A DNA stretch of 64,000 bases from Emmonsiellopsis sp. PD_33 (lineage: Eukaryota; Ascomycota; Eurotiomycetes; Onygenales; Ajellomycetaceae), in assembly GCA_032988165.1 (NCBI GenBank), contig JANTQF010000120.1:37638-101637 (forward strand), written 5' to 3'. Below, piece by piece: positions 23,785-33,227 of this stretch. A program made the position numbers and the translations under genes. Under the pieces are notes generated by a model that ran no database searches, had not been told where the DNA came from, and worked only from the letters and a program-made list of their open reading frames with translations. Positions within the stretch are counted from its first letter, which is position 1. Every line of letters starts with the position of its first letter.

Positions 23785-24605
23785 GATTGAGATGCTGGGT
23801 GAGCAAGAGGCTGGGGAGCTGGATATCTGGCGATTGCTGTAAGCGGACCGTAGAAGTAATACATGTGATAGACGAATTTTGCGGCAGTATTTGAGCCGGA
23901 CTTTGTTCGGACGGCCAAGCAAGAGAGGTGTCGAGAGATACAAATGGCTCAAAAGAGAGTTGGGGAGTGTTCCTTAGCAAGACAGTGACAGTAAACCTAG
24001 CCACACAAACAATCAGTGAATCTTGAGAATAACACTCAATGATCAACTTGTTTTTGTATCCGCTCAGTTTCACTTCAGGTTGGGATCATAACCCGCTTAC
24101 TTTCCATAAACTGTGGACCTAACAACTTGGCAATTGCAGCTATTCCCAGGGAAATTGTTGGTATGGAGCTGAAATCAAATCTTTAACATGCGCATCACCG
24201 TTTCTTATAGTCTTATTTTCAGACGATGGGCCCTAGCCACCCAAGGGAGGGAAGGGCGGGGTGGAAAGCATAAGGGCTGTGGTCATAAAACACAACAGAC
24301 AAGGGAGGCAGGTTTTAGAAGGTTAATCTCAAGGATTAAGGGAAAGAATAACACACAAAGGCAAAGACAGACAAATTCAGAGCAAGTAACAAGAAACTCC
24401 TCAGATAATTTCTTGACATGTGTTAACTGATCTCATAAGAGGAGAGAAATAAAAAAAGAAATATGATTCCTGGGATGCAACGGATAAACTCGAAAATTTT
24501 CAAGCCCGAGCCATAAGAGGTCTTCAAGATAAACAGGAATGTAACCAAATGATAGATAAAAAGACACGGCCCTTTCACATCTATCAAACGCTTGTGTAGA
24601 CAGGT
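23785..24605. other. Intergenic between the tandem BTB genes
   Basis: It should hold the promoter of the first BTB gene. No further gene is supported. Confidence 0.5.
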
Positions 24606-25367
24606 TTATTTTTTTGCTTTTGGCCTTGCCTCTAGTACATTCCGCAAGATGCCCAGAGTTATTGTACTGGGTAGCTGGAGACGATCAAACTCCTTAAACC
24701 CCATCAGCTCGTCAATGTGCGCTGTAGCTATATCAGTCGGGTAGTGTCCAGAATCTCTTGCATGGCAGCTATGAACTTAGGCGCAGACCAGTCGAAATCG
24801 AAACATTCAACGATCATGTCTAGGGCATGTTCTCGTAATTCTGGTATTTCAAGATAATCTGCGATGGCATGTGTTTGGATGTGGATGCGAAGATCGTCGT
24901 CTGAAAGAATATTGGTCCTCAACCGGCCACGTCCGAGTATATCTTGAGATATACATACAGTCATCAAGGTCGGCATCTGGGTCGATCCCGGTGCCAGCTA
25001 ATACCCAGTCATCAAGGGACACTTCGTATTCATCCGTATACAGATATATCAACATGCGTTTCACAATCCCAGGATTGAACTCGTCCAGAGTCATAACTGA
25101 AGTTGTCGCTTCCTGTTCTCTTTCATGAGCATGGCTGGCTTTAGATATTTGATGCCGACGTACCGAAAAGTGCCCATCCATTGCTGCGGAAATGACGGCA
25201 GATTTGGTACACACAATTGCTTTGTGTGCATTGAAAGTCTGCCCCTGGCATGTTATTTTGCAGTCACTATATCTTTCCGAATTTAACAGCTTGGCTATCC
25301 CTTGACGAGTGACTTTCCTGTCATCAGAGGCATCCGAGAGGGTGTCTGACCACTCTGTCTCAGCCAT
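24606..25367 (-). pseudogene. BTB/POZ paralogue with a frameshift near the C-terminus
   Basis: Exons on the minus strand are 25367-25164, 25112-24959 and 24900 onward. The BTB core is intact: SERYSDCKITCQGQTFNAHK, then SAVISAAMDGHFS, TLDEFNPGIVKRMLIYLYTDE and HAIADYLEIPELREHALDM. The frame stops at 24728 after ILDTTRLI. Immediately afterwards a different frame encodes IATAHIDELMGFKEFDRLQL up to a stop at 24606, matching the end of the neighbouring paralogue (IAGHHAEALMKCDGFKSLDL). About seven codons are also missing there, so a small out-of-frame deletion is the simplest explanation. A truncated but functional BTB protein remains possible. Confidence 0.65.
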
Positions 25368-26605
25368 TGAGTTGCCGTAAAGCAGGGCCTAGGGAGTAGT
25401 AGTGTGGAGATGGTAATTGGAGTGAGTGTAGTTGATGAGTTCTCGGGTGGGGGGGGGGTGCAAGATTCAAGGGCAGAGACAAGAATTAGAAAGTTTGGCT
25501 CCACCCCATCCACGCTAGGCCTAAAGTAGCAATATGTTTATGTTGTCTCACCTGGGTCTCCATTCGTTGCCTAGGTAGCTAGATAGGCAATGTAGAGTTA
25601 TGAAGATATGCAGCTCACTTTTTTTAAAATGAAATCATAAATAACATCAGGGCTAAGCGGGATAAACTGTGAACTGACCGTACTGGTCACCTTGGGCCTG
25701 GGGTGAACTGTTGTTGCTTCAACATTTTGCACAGCACTTGTGCCCGCAGTTACAAGTCCCTCATCAGAGGGTAGGTAATCTCCCTTTTATGAGGATGAAC
25801 ATCAGTGTCTTGCCAGACGTTTAAATCTAACTCCACGGATGAAAAGGGCGGGTAGTTCCATAGACAGTCCGGGTTATGGAGTACGAGTAGAAAATCTGCC
25901 CTCTTGAACCAGGAAAGTTGAAGATGTGGACGAGATGGGGGCCACTGTGTTTGGTATGACCACGAATCTTGAACGAAGGACTTGATTGAGACGAGCTTGA
26001 ACAACGAGAGCCTATGGGGCCAATAGAGAAACTGCGCGGTTCTTGTAACCACTTCGGAGGGGCCGGTCAATTCTGGCTACGCCAATATGGTGGTCGAACT
26101 CCTCTGGATGATGAAAAGGAAAAGGGGCATGCAATTTCACACTCGGGGGACGGATGGTAGGGACCTGTCCACCTTTCTCCCTGTCGGGACGATGACAAGA
26201 ACCATCATGACATCAGAATAGAAAGTCGGGGAAGGCTTGACGCTGGGCCAGGGTTGCTTGTCATATCTGCACTTCCTCTGCCTACATTGAACTGTTTCCT
26301 CGACCCATGGGGGCACAATTCAGGAGGCACATTCCCAGCCACTGCCAGGGAAAGGGTAAGAAAGGACCATCTATCCATCATATAGAAGCAAGAGAACCAA
26401 CAATGCCGCATGCAATCTCTGATTGGATTGGGGCCTCAAACTTGCTGCGCTCTACCCCAGGTTCATCCGGAGTTAATCCCATCGCAAGAATGAAAAGTGC
26501 GGCTGGATGGAACAAATTGCCCTCACGGCTCATCCAATCTCTCGGATGCCGGAGACTTTGTAAATGCCGAATTGTGAAGCCGGTCGATCTCTCGCATCAG
26601 TCGTG

Positions 26606-26614
26606 TATATAAAA
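26606..26614 (+). promoter_or_regulatory. TATA box
   Basis: TATATAAAA is followed by a pyrimidine-rich start region and, at 26684-26745, a consensus 5'-UTR-type intron (GTGAGC..TTCAG). Confidence 0.5.
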
Positions 26615-26762
26615 GGTGCTGGATCGCTCAGAGTCCCTCTTTTGATCTCTTTGACTTGAAGCAATATTCATTCCAATAACTAGGTGAGCTATCCCTTCTT
26701 CGAGTGGAATAAGGCTCTTCTTCAGCTCTTCAATACCAACTTCAGCGGATCATTCGCAACAC

Positions 26763-27095
26763 ATGGGGCCGTGTCCCTCTTTGACTGGTGACAGCAACAC
26801 CGTCGACGTCGACGTGATACAAAAGAGGCGGATACCAACAAGGTAAGATGTGCTAATGGCCCACTGTATAATAAGGTCCGAAGAAGCTTGTTTTCGGTGT
26901 CGCAGAGCTCGAAGCAGTTTCGACCCCGTGCTTTGGACATTATCTTTGGGTGAGCGCCAACACTTGTCGTCGGGATGTGGCGGTGCACAGGCCAAGAGTC
27001 GCCGGCTCGACGGTCCGAGCTTTGCTGGACAATCCCGAAATTCGGCTGTGGGGGAATCCCGAGTGCCGATCCGGAACGCGAAATCCCACCAGTGA
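26763..27095 (+). CDS. Putative small spliced ORF of unknown function
   Basis: Low-confidence model. After the intron at 26684-26745, an ATG at 26763 begins MGPCPSLTGDSNTVDVDV; a second intron (26843-26905, GTAAGA..CGCAG) keeps frame, and the frame ends at 27095, giving 89 aa. There is no recognised domain or signal peptide. The support is only the TATA box and two well-formed splice-site pairs. It may be a noncoding transcript. Confidence 0.22.
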
Positions 27096-27778
27096 AGCTC
27101 CCCGCATTTTAGTCTCCCCCTTTTATTCTTCTATATCAACAACATGCCATCCTGTTGTTCGGGATTCCCCTGTCAATCTTCGTACCCAAACTTGTTTTCC
27201 CCGCTCCTCGCCTTTACAGAAAGTCTCTGCTTTGGGGGATTTTCCAGGTTGTCCTTGGACACTTTTTTTTGCTTTGCTTCTGTTGTCCGCCCTTGGGGGC
27301 CTGTTTGGTCCCAAAGTATGGCGCCGATGTCAGTGGTTCCAGTCTCTTGGTATGTGGCTTTCAGGAGTCCCAGGGAATTAAATGAGGCCCTGCAATTACC
27401 CTTGTTTTATTCTCCTGTGCCATCCTGGTTACCCCGTGGGACAGGATGGACCCTGCCTGCAACTGATGGTTGTTCGGAGAAAAGGAACAGGGGTGTTTGG
27501 CCGCCTGTTTATGATGATGACCTATCCAAACACTAAGATTTTCAATGATCTGCCGGGTATTATCTTTTCATCCCAAATTAAAATATAGCATTGAGGCCCA
27601 GTTGCTGGATTTACCCTTGCCAATGACGGCAACGAAACAATATCCGGTTAAAATGGATACACACATGTTGACCATGCGCAGGCCGCCGTCGCTGCATCCC
27701 ACCCCCGAGAAGGAAGTTTCGAGAAATGAGCGTCCTGTCTCATTTTGAGGGCACCAAGACGGCGAAGGCTATCGTGGC

Positions 27779-27796
27779 TTTTTTTTTTTTTTTTTT
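27779..27796. repeat. Poly-T run (18 nt)
   Basis: Homopolymer upstream of the CDH-cytochrome gene; its length may be unreliable in the assembly. Confidence 0.9.
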
Positions 27797-27977
27797 GCCC
27801 AATTTCCAGTCAACGGTTCTCTAAGTGGTGTTACATTGCAATCCTACTCATATACCACAACCTACCCGTTTCCTTTAGGAACGAACACAAACACAATATA
27901 CGAAGTCTCTGAAAGCCCCCAATTGACCATTATTTCCCACTTGATATTAACCCAGAGAATTTCACGGAACAAGAAAC

Positions 27978-28727
27978 ATGCGCTGGACATCAATAGTTAC
28001 ATGTGCAGCAGCTCTCATGGGCACTGGCAAGTACCACAGTATCCACCCCTTTTTTCTACCCACCCTCTTGCTAAAAGCTACATCCAGCACATGCCGCCGA
28101 TTCCACCGTATACCAGGACCCAGAGACCGGCCTGACCTTCTCCGAATATCGGGCGCCGCACACATTAACAGAAGACGTCATTTACCGCATCGCGGTTCCC
28201 GGTTCAGTCCCAGCAAATACCCCCTACGACGTCGTCATCCAAATCGTCGCCCCCAGCGATATCGGATGGGCCGGACTAGCCTGGGGAGGCAGAATGCCTA
28301 ACTGCCCACTGACCGTCTCCTGGGCAAACGGCGGCAATGCCGTTGTATCTTCTCGCTATGCCGCGTACGTGCCAGAGACAGCATTAAAATATTTTAACAT
28401 CCTACTAACAATCTCCTCCACAGATCCCACACCATGCCGGACGTGTACGATGGCGCCACGTACAAAATCTTCACCACCGGCACGCACTCGGACGGGAACA
28501 CCTGGCAATACACTGCCTTGTGCACGGGATGCACGTCTTGGGATAGCACTACTTTGGATCCCGCGGGGAGTATTCGGCTGGCCTATGCGACTAGTCAAGA
28601 GGCACCGTCTGATCCGTCGTCGCCTTCATCGTCGTTTCCTGCTCATGAAGTTAGTAACTATTGGGAACATGACTTTGCGGCGGCTGCGAATGCAAATTTT
28701 GATGAAATTGTGGGGGGGTTGCAGTGA
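27978..28727 (+). CDS. Secreted CDH-type cytochrome-domain protein (AA8-like)
   Basis: Three exons (27978-28026, 28088-28364, 28424-28727; 209 aa). Intron 1 needs a GC donor (G|GCAAGT) to join the signal peptide MRWTSIVTCAAALMGTAHA to the domain in frame; intron 2 is canonical. The domain matches the haem-b cytochrome domain of cellobiose dehydrogenase: YQDPETGLTFSEYR, then WAGLAWGGRMPNCPL with the probable Met ligand (Met86), and the Cys pair in ALCTGCTSW. No flavin domain or cellulose-binding module follows, so it is a stand-alone cytochrome domain that could shuttle electrons extracellularly. The position where I would expect the second (His) ligand reads GNTWQY, so haem binding is uncertain. 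It converges with the secreted DUF1996 gene. Confidence 0.82.
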
Positions 28728-29661
28728 GGGAGGCTCTAGGTTGGATGATGAGGGGGAGATGTGTTGCTTGGGGTGCTTTCGTTGAAGTTTGCAATCTGTA
28801 TATAGGAGAGAGTGTTAGTTCATGAGCTTTTGCTTCTTTTCTTGATTGTTTATCAAGAGAAGAAACAAAAATATGATTGTACATAGTTTTGCCTTCCTGG
28901 AGCGCGAGTCTCAGAGTAGCTTACCAGGAAATTAGGCACGTGAAGATATATACGCCCATCACCTTTCCAGGAATTTTCAACCTCTTATATTGACCAGCCA
29001 TAGCAAAGGAGATGGCAAATTTTACTAACTGTATTGCCAACCGCTTGGCAATAATTTCCAAATTCCTTGCGCTTCCTTCCTTCCTGTACGCCCCTCTTAA
29101 GAAAATAGACTAGATCTAAGAGAGGGATAGAACCGAGACTATCCACAATAAATACGACGACGATGCTGTATAAGACTATGACAACGAATACAACAGCCTA
29201 CTCAAACAATACACAACGACGAAAACGCTAGCAATGTAACGAACGTCAAGGGCTAAGCAAAACAAAAAGGAAAAAGAAAAAGGGGAAAAGGAAGCAAAGT
29301 CAAATGAAAGAAACCAGAATTATCTGCCTACAAGCTCTAGTTCTGTTATTAGGCGGGCTAACTTTAAAAACGACTGTTTGGACAAACTAGATGAAAGAGT
29401 TTCGTTGGATTTAGCAAATTTCCCTTCCATTCCCTTCCTTTCCCTTCCTTTCCCTTCCTTTCCTTTCCATTCCCTCCTTCATACGACTTCCTAGCATACC
29501 ACTCTACAAAACTGCTCAAGCGCACATTCTGGATGGACAGACAGATGAAAACTTCCATGCATTTAGGGGGAGGGAAAAAAATTCACTGCAATTATGCGTT
29601 ATAAAAATGGATGAGGGCCCTGATCCGTTTCTATTGGGGTTTGTTGACCAGGTGGTGGGGT
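28728..29661. other. Intergenic between convergent secreted-protein genes
   Basis: 3' flanks of both genes and a polypyrimidine tract at 29420-29480. No gene is supported. Confidence 0.5.
29420..29480. repeat. Polypyrimidine repeat, TTTCCCTTCC-type
   Basis: About six imperfect 10-bp units of C/T only on the plus strand, G/A on the minus strand. It lies beyond the DUF1996 stop codon. Confidence 0.8.
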
Positions 29662-30972
29662 TTAAGAAGAGGGCCCATCGCCCAGCGGGAGAGCTTGGAT
29701 CCCTAGAAATTAGATGGTTAGTAACGGTGGGAAATTCCCCTCTTTCTCTCTATTTCATTGTTTTTTCGGGAACTTACATCCGTCAACTGTCTCTGGCGCT
29801 TGCTGTGGGATCTTGCATGCGTTGTACTGATCTGGTTGTTGGGCTGTGAGTCCGGCTGCGGGGCAATCGGCGTTGCCATTGCATCCCGAGTCCATGGCTT
29901 TTTGGAGTGAGTCGCCCTCCCAGCCGAAGAGGTAGTCGCCATGGGCAGCGGCTCCGCTATAAAAATGGTCAGTAATCATCTTTCTTGAACTACTTCCTGC
30001 AAGTGCTGTGTTAAGTGCCGACTTACCCAATATCCATACTGTAGACAAATGGAGAGCTGCCATCCGTAGGCCACATGCTCTGATCTCTGAATTCGGAAAC
30101 GTCCCACATGAGCTCATACATGACCTGAGGCAGCTTCACGGGGTGCGTTGAGGGGCATGCACCACCGCCGGTGGCTCCACCTTGTCCGTCCCCGTAGGAA
30201 ACGTGGCTCTGATGATCTGGACTGTCGAGGTTTGTACCATCCCAGCAGCTATTGGATTAATATGTCAGCGCAACTCTTGCTCGATACGGGGCGAAATTGT
30301 AATTCTCACTGAGGGAAGATGATAGTCTGGCGGATCATGTAGCATGATGGATCAGCGGGGATTTCAACTGTGTCGCTCCCAGAGCATGGTTGCGCCCCAA
30401 CAAACGTGTTCTCATCTGGGGCCGTCCAGCAGCGGTGACAAATACTTGACTGGGATACTTGTGAAGGATCTGTATTTGCAGCGTTTCCAACAAGCATGCG
30501 GAATCCCTATGGGCAAAGTTAGAAAAATAAGGGGAAACGTAGATAGGCGGATGGGGATACCTACTGGGGCAAATGCCGTAGTCTGGCCGCTTGGGATGTA
30601 GTAGACATCTAGACCACCATCATTGACTAGCTGGCCTTGTGGGCCACCATTGCCAATTTGAGGAACGCGGTGATAGCTTCCATTGTTTGATTTGAAGAAC
30701 ATGACAGCCGTCCAGTAGTTGGACTTGTCTTGAGTGAAGCTACATGATGTGCAAGTAGATTGGCCTGGGAGATCATGTGATTCGGTGGGCATAGAAATAT
30801 TGAAAGAATCCCCTCCGACGATCTGGTGAAGATGGGGGGAGTATACCACGCCCGGGTTGACCAAGGGGTCGACTCGATCGACAACTAGTTGTGAACAGGC
30901 AAAACGAAGCATGTTCTGAGCGGCGGCATGTTGCGCGAGGAGCGCGACGGCGGCGAGAGGGGCCCACTGCAT
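29662..30972 (-). CDS. Secreted DUF1996 domain protein
   Basis: Five exons on the minus strand: 30972-30565, 30506-30310, 30248-30027, 29956-29778 and 29702-29662 (1047 nt, 348 aa), all GT..AG and in frame. A signal peptide (MQWAPLAAVALLAQHAAAQ) precedes the DUF1996 hallmarks: RVDPLVNPG, then HLHQIVGGDSFN, CTSCSFTQDKSNYWTAVMFF, FRMLVGN and CWDGTNLDSPDHQSHVSY. The family is widespread in fungal secretomes; its activity is not established, although some members are described as cell-wall or lignocellulose associated. An upstream in-frame ATG at 31005 would add 11 residues and spoil the signal peptide, so 30972 is preferred. A TATA-like sequence lies around 31084-31092. Confidence 0.88.
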
Positions 30973-31984
30973 CTTGACGAACGATCTTGATGTTGGCATG
31001 AACATTTATTTTCTGACAACGATGATGATCACAGCAAAGGAAGGAGGCGCATAAATTTGGAAAATACATGTGTCCCAGCGCTCTTATACTTCGAGCAAGA
31101 TTCGGCGGAAAGGGTAAATCCCACACACGGAAGGCTTTGATATCTGATGAATTGACCCAAGCTCTAGCTGGGGTAGTTGATAACAAGACTGCTTAATCAA
31201 TTCATTAATTGATCCCGGTAGCCGATTGGAAGGTTCAATATATTATCGGCTTCGTGCAATTGCCGATTTACGGATACGTTGATTGTCCAGCTGTTTGTGA
31301 ATGGTATAAACAATAGCCTGAAGAGTGATCAGTGCGTTCATCCTGGACCGGCTTTGGCTACCCCAGATTTCGAGCAAGCATGTTCCCGGTTACATGGGAA
31401 GCGCCCACCTGATAGTCCACCTATCGGAGGTTTTCCTTCGCCGGGGATACTCATATGTCAAGGTTTTGGGAGACCGATGATCGTCGTCTTATCCTTGAGG
31501 GGGAGAAAACAACGCGCACAGATATCATGTCCAGGGAACCCGGGAGTGAACTGTCACCTGGGGTCACCTACTGTTACATCCAACATTTGGTCCGTATACC
31601 ACTTTCGTTGCGATTTAGGCTATTGCATAGGAGCTCTATATCAGCATCCTGAAGCCGTCGTGAGGTCATTTGAACGGGCCAAACCGGAGGAAGTGAAGGG
31701 GGAGAGGCGCAATTGTGCGATCTCATGCAGGGTCATTCAGCGCTTTGGGATGTAACCATGAATGCCCAGCATCTAATGTTCGTCAGATGGAAGAGATATA
31801 TATAGTCAAGTTCCTTGGACGTTGAGGTTGGATCCCTTCGTCCGCGAAGAGGAGTCACGTGGGCGCGGCGTACAAACAACGCGATATTATTGGTCAGTTC
31901 GTCACCAGCCAAAGCGGCACGAATAGGGGCAGAATATGCTATTCTGGCTAAGAGTATCTCAAGGCAGGGCAGACACTATAAATA
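30973..31984. other. Intergenic: DUF1996 promoter and tRNA upstream region
   Basis: Contains a CACGTG palindrome at 31856-31861 and an inverted CCAAT (ATTGG) near 31890. No protein gene is supported. Confidence 0.45.
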
Positions 31985-32055
31985 GACGGTGTGGTCGAGT
32001 GGTAAGACGTCGCGTTGTGGCCGCGCCAGCCTGGGTTCGATTCCCAGCACCGTCA
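31985..32055 (+). tRNA. tRNA-His: tRNA-His (GTG anticodon)
   Basis: A cloverleaf can be folded: a 7-bp acceptor stem GACGGTG/CACCGTC, a D arm with GTC/GAC, an anticodon loop TTGTGGC giving GTG, and a perfect T arm CTGGG-TTCGATT-CCCAG. The B box GGTTCGATTCC is consensus and the discriminator base is A, as in eukaryotic tRNA-His. No intron. One weak pair at the base of the anticodon stem. Confidence 0.9.
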
Positions 32056-32060
32056 CTTGC

Positions 32061-32080
32061 TTTTTTATTTTTTATTTTTT
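32061..32080 (+). terminator. RNA polymerase III poly-T terminator
   Basis: Runs of six T separated by A, starting 5 nt after the tRNA end. Confidence 0.8.
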
Positions 32081-32207
32081 ACTGTCCGCATTTTCTGCTG
32101 GTTTTGTTGAACAAGTTTCTATTGTCATCTTTATACCCTCCCGAGTATTCCTTCTCCCTTTTTCGTGGTGCAGAAGTAGGTCTTGCGGAGTCTCAGAAGG
32201 ACTGGGC

Positions 32208-32215
32208 CACGTGAC
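32208..32215. promoter_or_regulatory. CACGTGAC element upstream of mL54
   Basis: CACGTGAC lies about 190 bp before the mL54 start, in the 346-bp gap after the tRNA. It is a bHLH/Cbf1-type core found in many fungal promoters; its role here is inference. Confidence 0.4.
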
Positions 32216-32401
32216 CTGGACCTCCAAGTCTTGGCATCAAATTTATCTCATCCGCTCAACTCCAAGATTCGCTTGATAGACCATTCCTCACCGCAATTGC
32301 AGCACCTTTGACTTTTCTTTTTTGTTGCCATTCCTTTACGCGCCCTGTTGCCTTGCAGTTTCCCTTTTTCGCCGTTATCCGCTTAAAAAGCTGCCACCAC
32401 A

Positions 32402-33227
32402 ATGCTTTGCCAGAGTTGTCGAACGAGTCTCCTCCACCGCCTGCCTTTCCGCCATCAGACTACCGCCTCCCTCCAAGCGTCACGATGCGCAGCTTTGCTC
32501 CCTCGCCGACAGCTTTTCAGACAATATAGCACGCCAGCTGCTGAAACTCCCGCTGCCGCTACTCAATCACAGTCCGCGCCATCAATTGGTCTCCCAGGCG
32601 TCGCCGCGCCCACCGCGGAATCTGCAGCTGCAGCATCCAAAGCTGCCACCGCACCGCGTATCCTCAGTGGCACTCCAGCTGGCACGAAACTGAAGGGTCT
32701 GAATTATATGAAGAATAAACCTGAGGTTTTTGCGCTAGAAGACCATGAGTACCCGGATTGGTTGTGGGGATTGCTTGATGATGCAAAGGCCAAGGCCAAA
32801 GGGGACGGAGGCGTGGATGTCTCGAGTAAGTTCTTATTATCAGGTCTTGTTTTAGAATATGTATCCTCCGTAATGTACCTTTTTCGGTTTTTGCGCAGCG
32901 ATACATAGACATACTCACCCCACCCCATCCGCTCCAATATGAACACAATTTTAAAACAAACTGCTAACACGCAAAAAACCAGCCATGAACAAAAAACAAC
33001 GCCTACGCCACGAGAAGAAAATGGCCGCCAAGGCCGCTGCCGAACCGCGCAAGATTCCACTGCACGAGCAAGCCATTGATATCACTTCCGCAGATGCCGT
33101 CGCACAATCCAGTGAACCCCTTAACCTAGCTACGGACAGCATCAATTCCCGTTCCGAGATCACAAAGAGCGCCAGAGTCGCCCGGAGGAAGGGCATCCAG
33201 GAGGCCAATTTCTTGAGCGGAATGTAA
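32402..33227 (+). CDS. MRPL37: Mitochondrial large ribosomal subunit protein mL54
   Basis: Two exons (32402-32825 and 32983-33227; 222 aa) with a GTAAGT..CCAG intron that keeps frame (DVS-TMNKKQRL). A basic presequence (MLCQSCRTSLLHRLPFRHQ) is followed by a low-complexity Ala/Pro/Thr segment. The conserved core includes GLNYMKNKPEVFALEDHEYP and DWLWGLLDD, then the basic KKQRLRHEKKMAAK and the C-terminal RRKGIQEANFLSG, matching yeast Mrpl37 and human MRPL54. It acts in the mitochondrial matrix. The Ala-rich insert makes it longer than the yeast protein. Confidence 0.9.

Larger units (their letters stand above)
25368..27977. other. 2.6-kb gene-poor stretch between BTB and CDH-cytochrome genes
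   Basis: The only candidate is a small spliced frame at 26763-27095 downstream of a TATA box. The region also has a poly-G run (25450s) and an 18-T run (27779-27796). Other short open frames resemble nothing known. Confidence 0.45.

Noticed and set aside
27144..27536. 130-codon plus-strand open frame rich in Phe, Ser and Pro
   Set aside because: No family resemblance; it overlaps other open frames in the same T-rich stretch.
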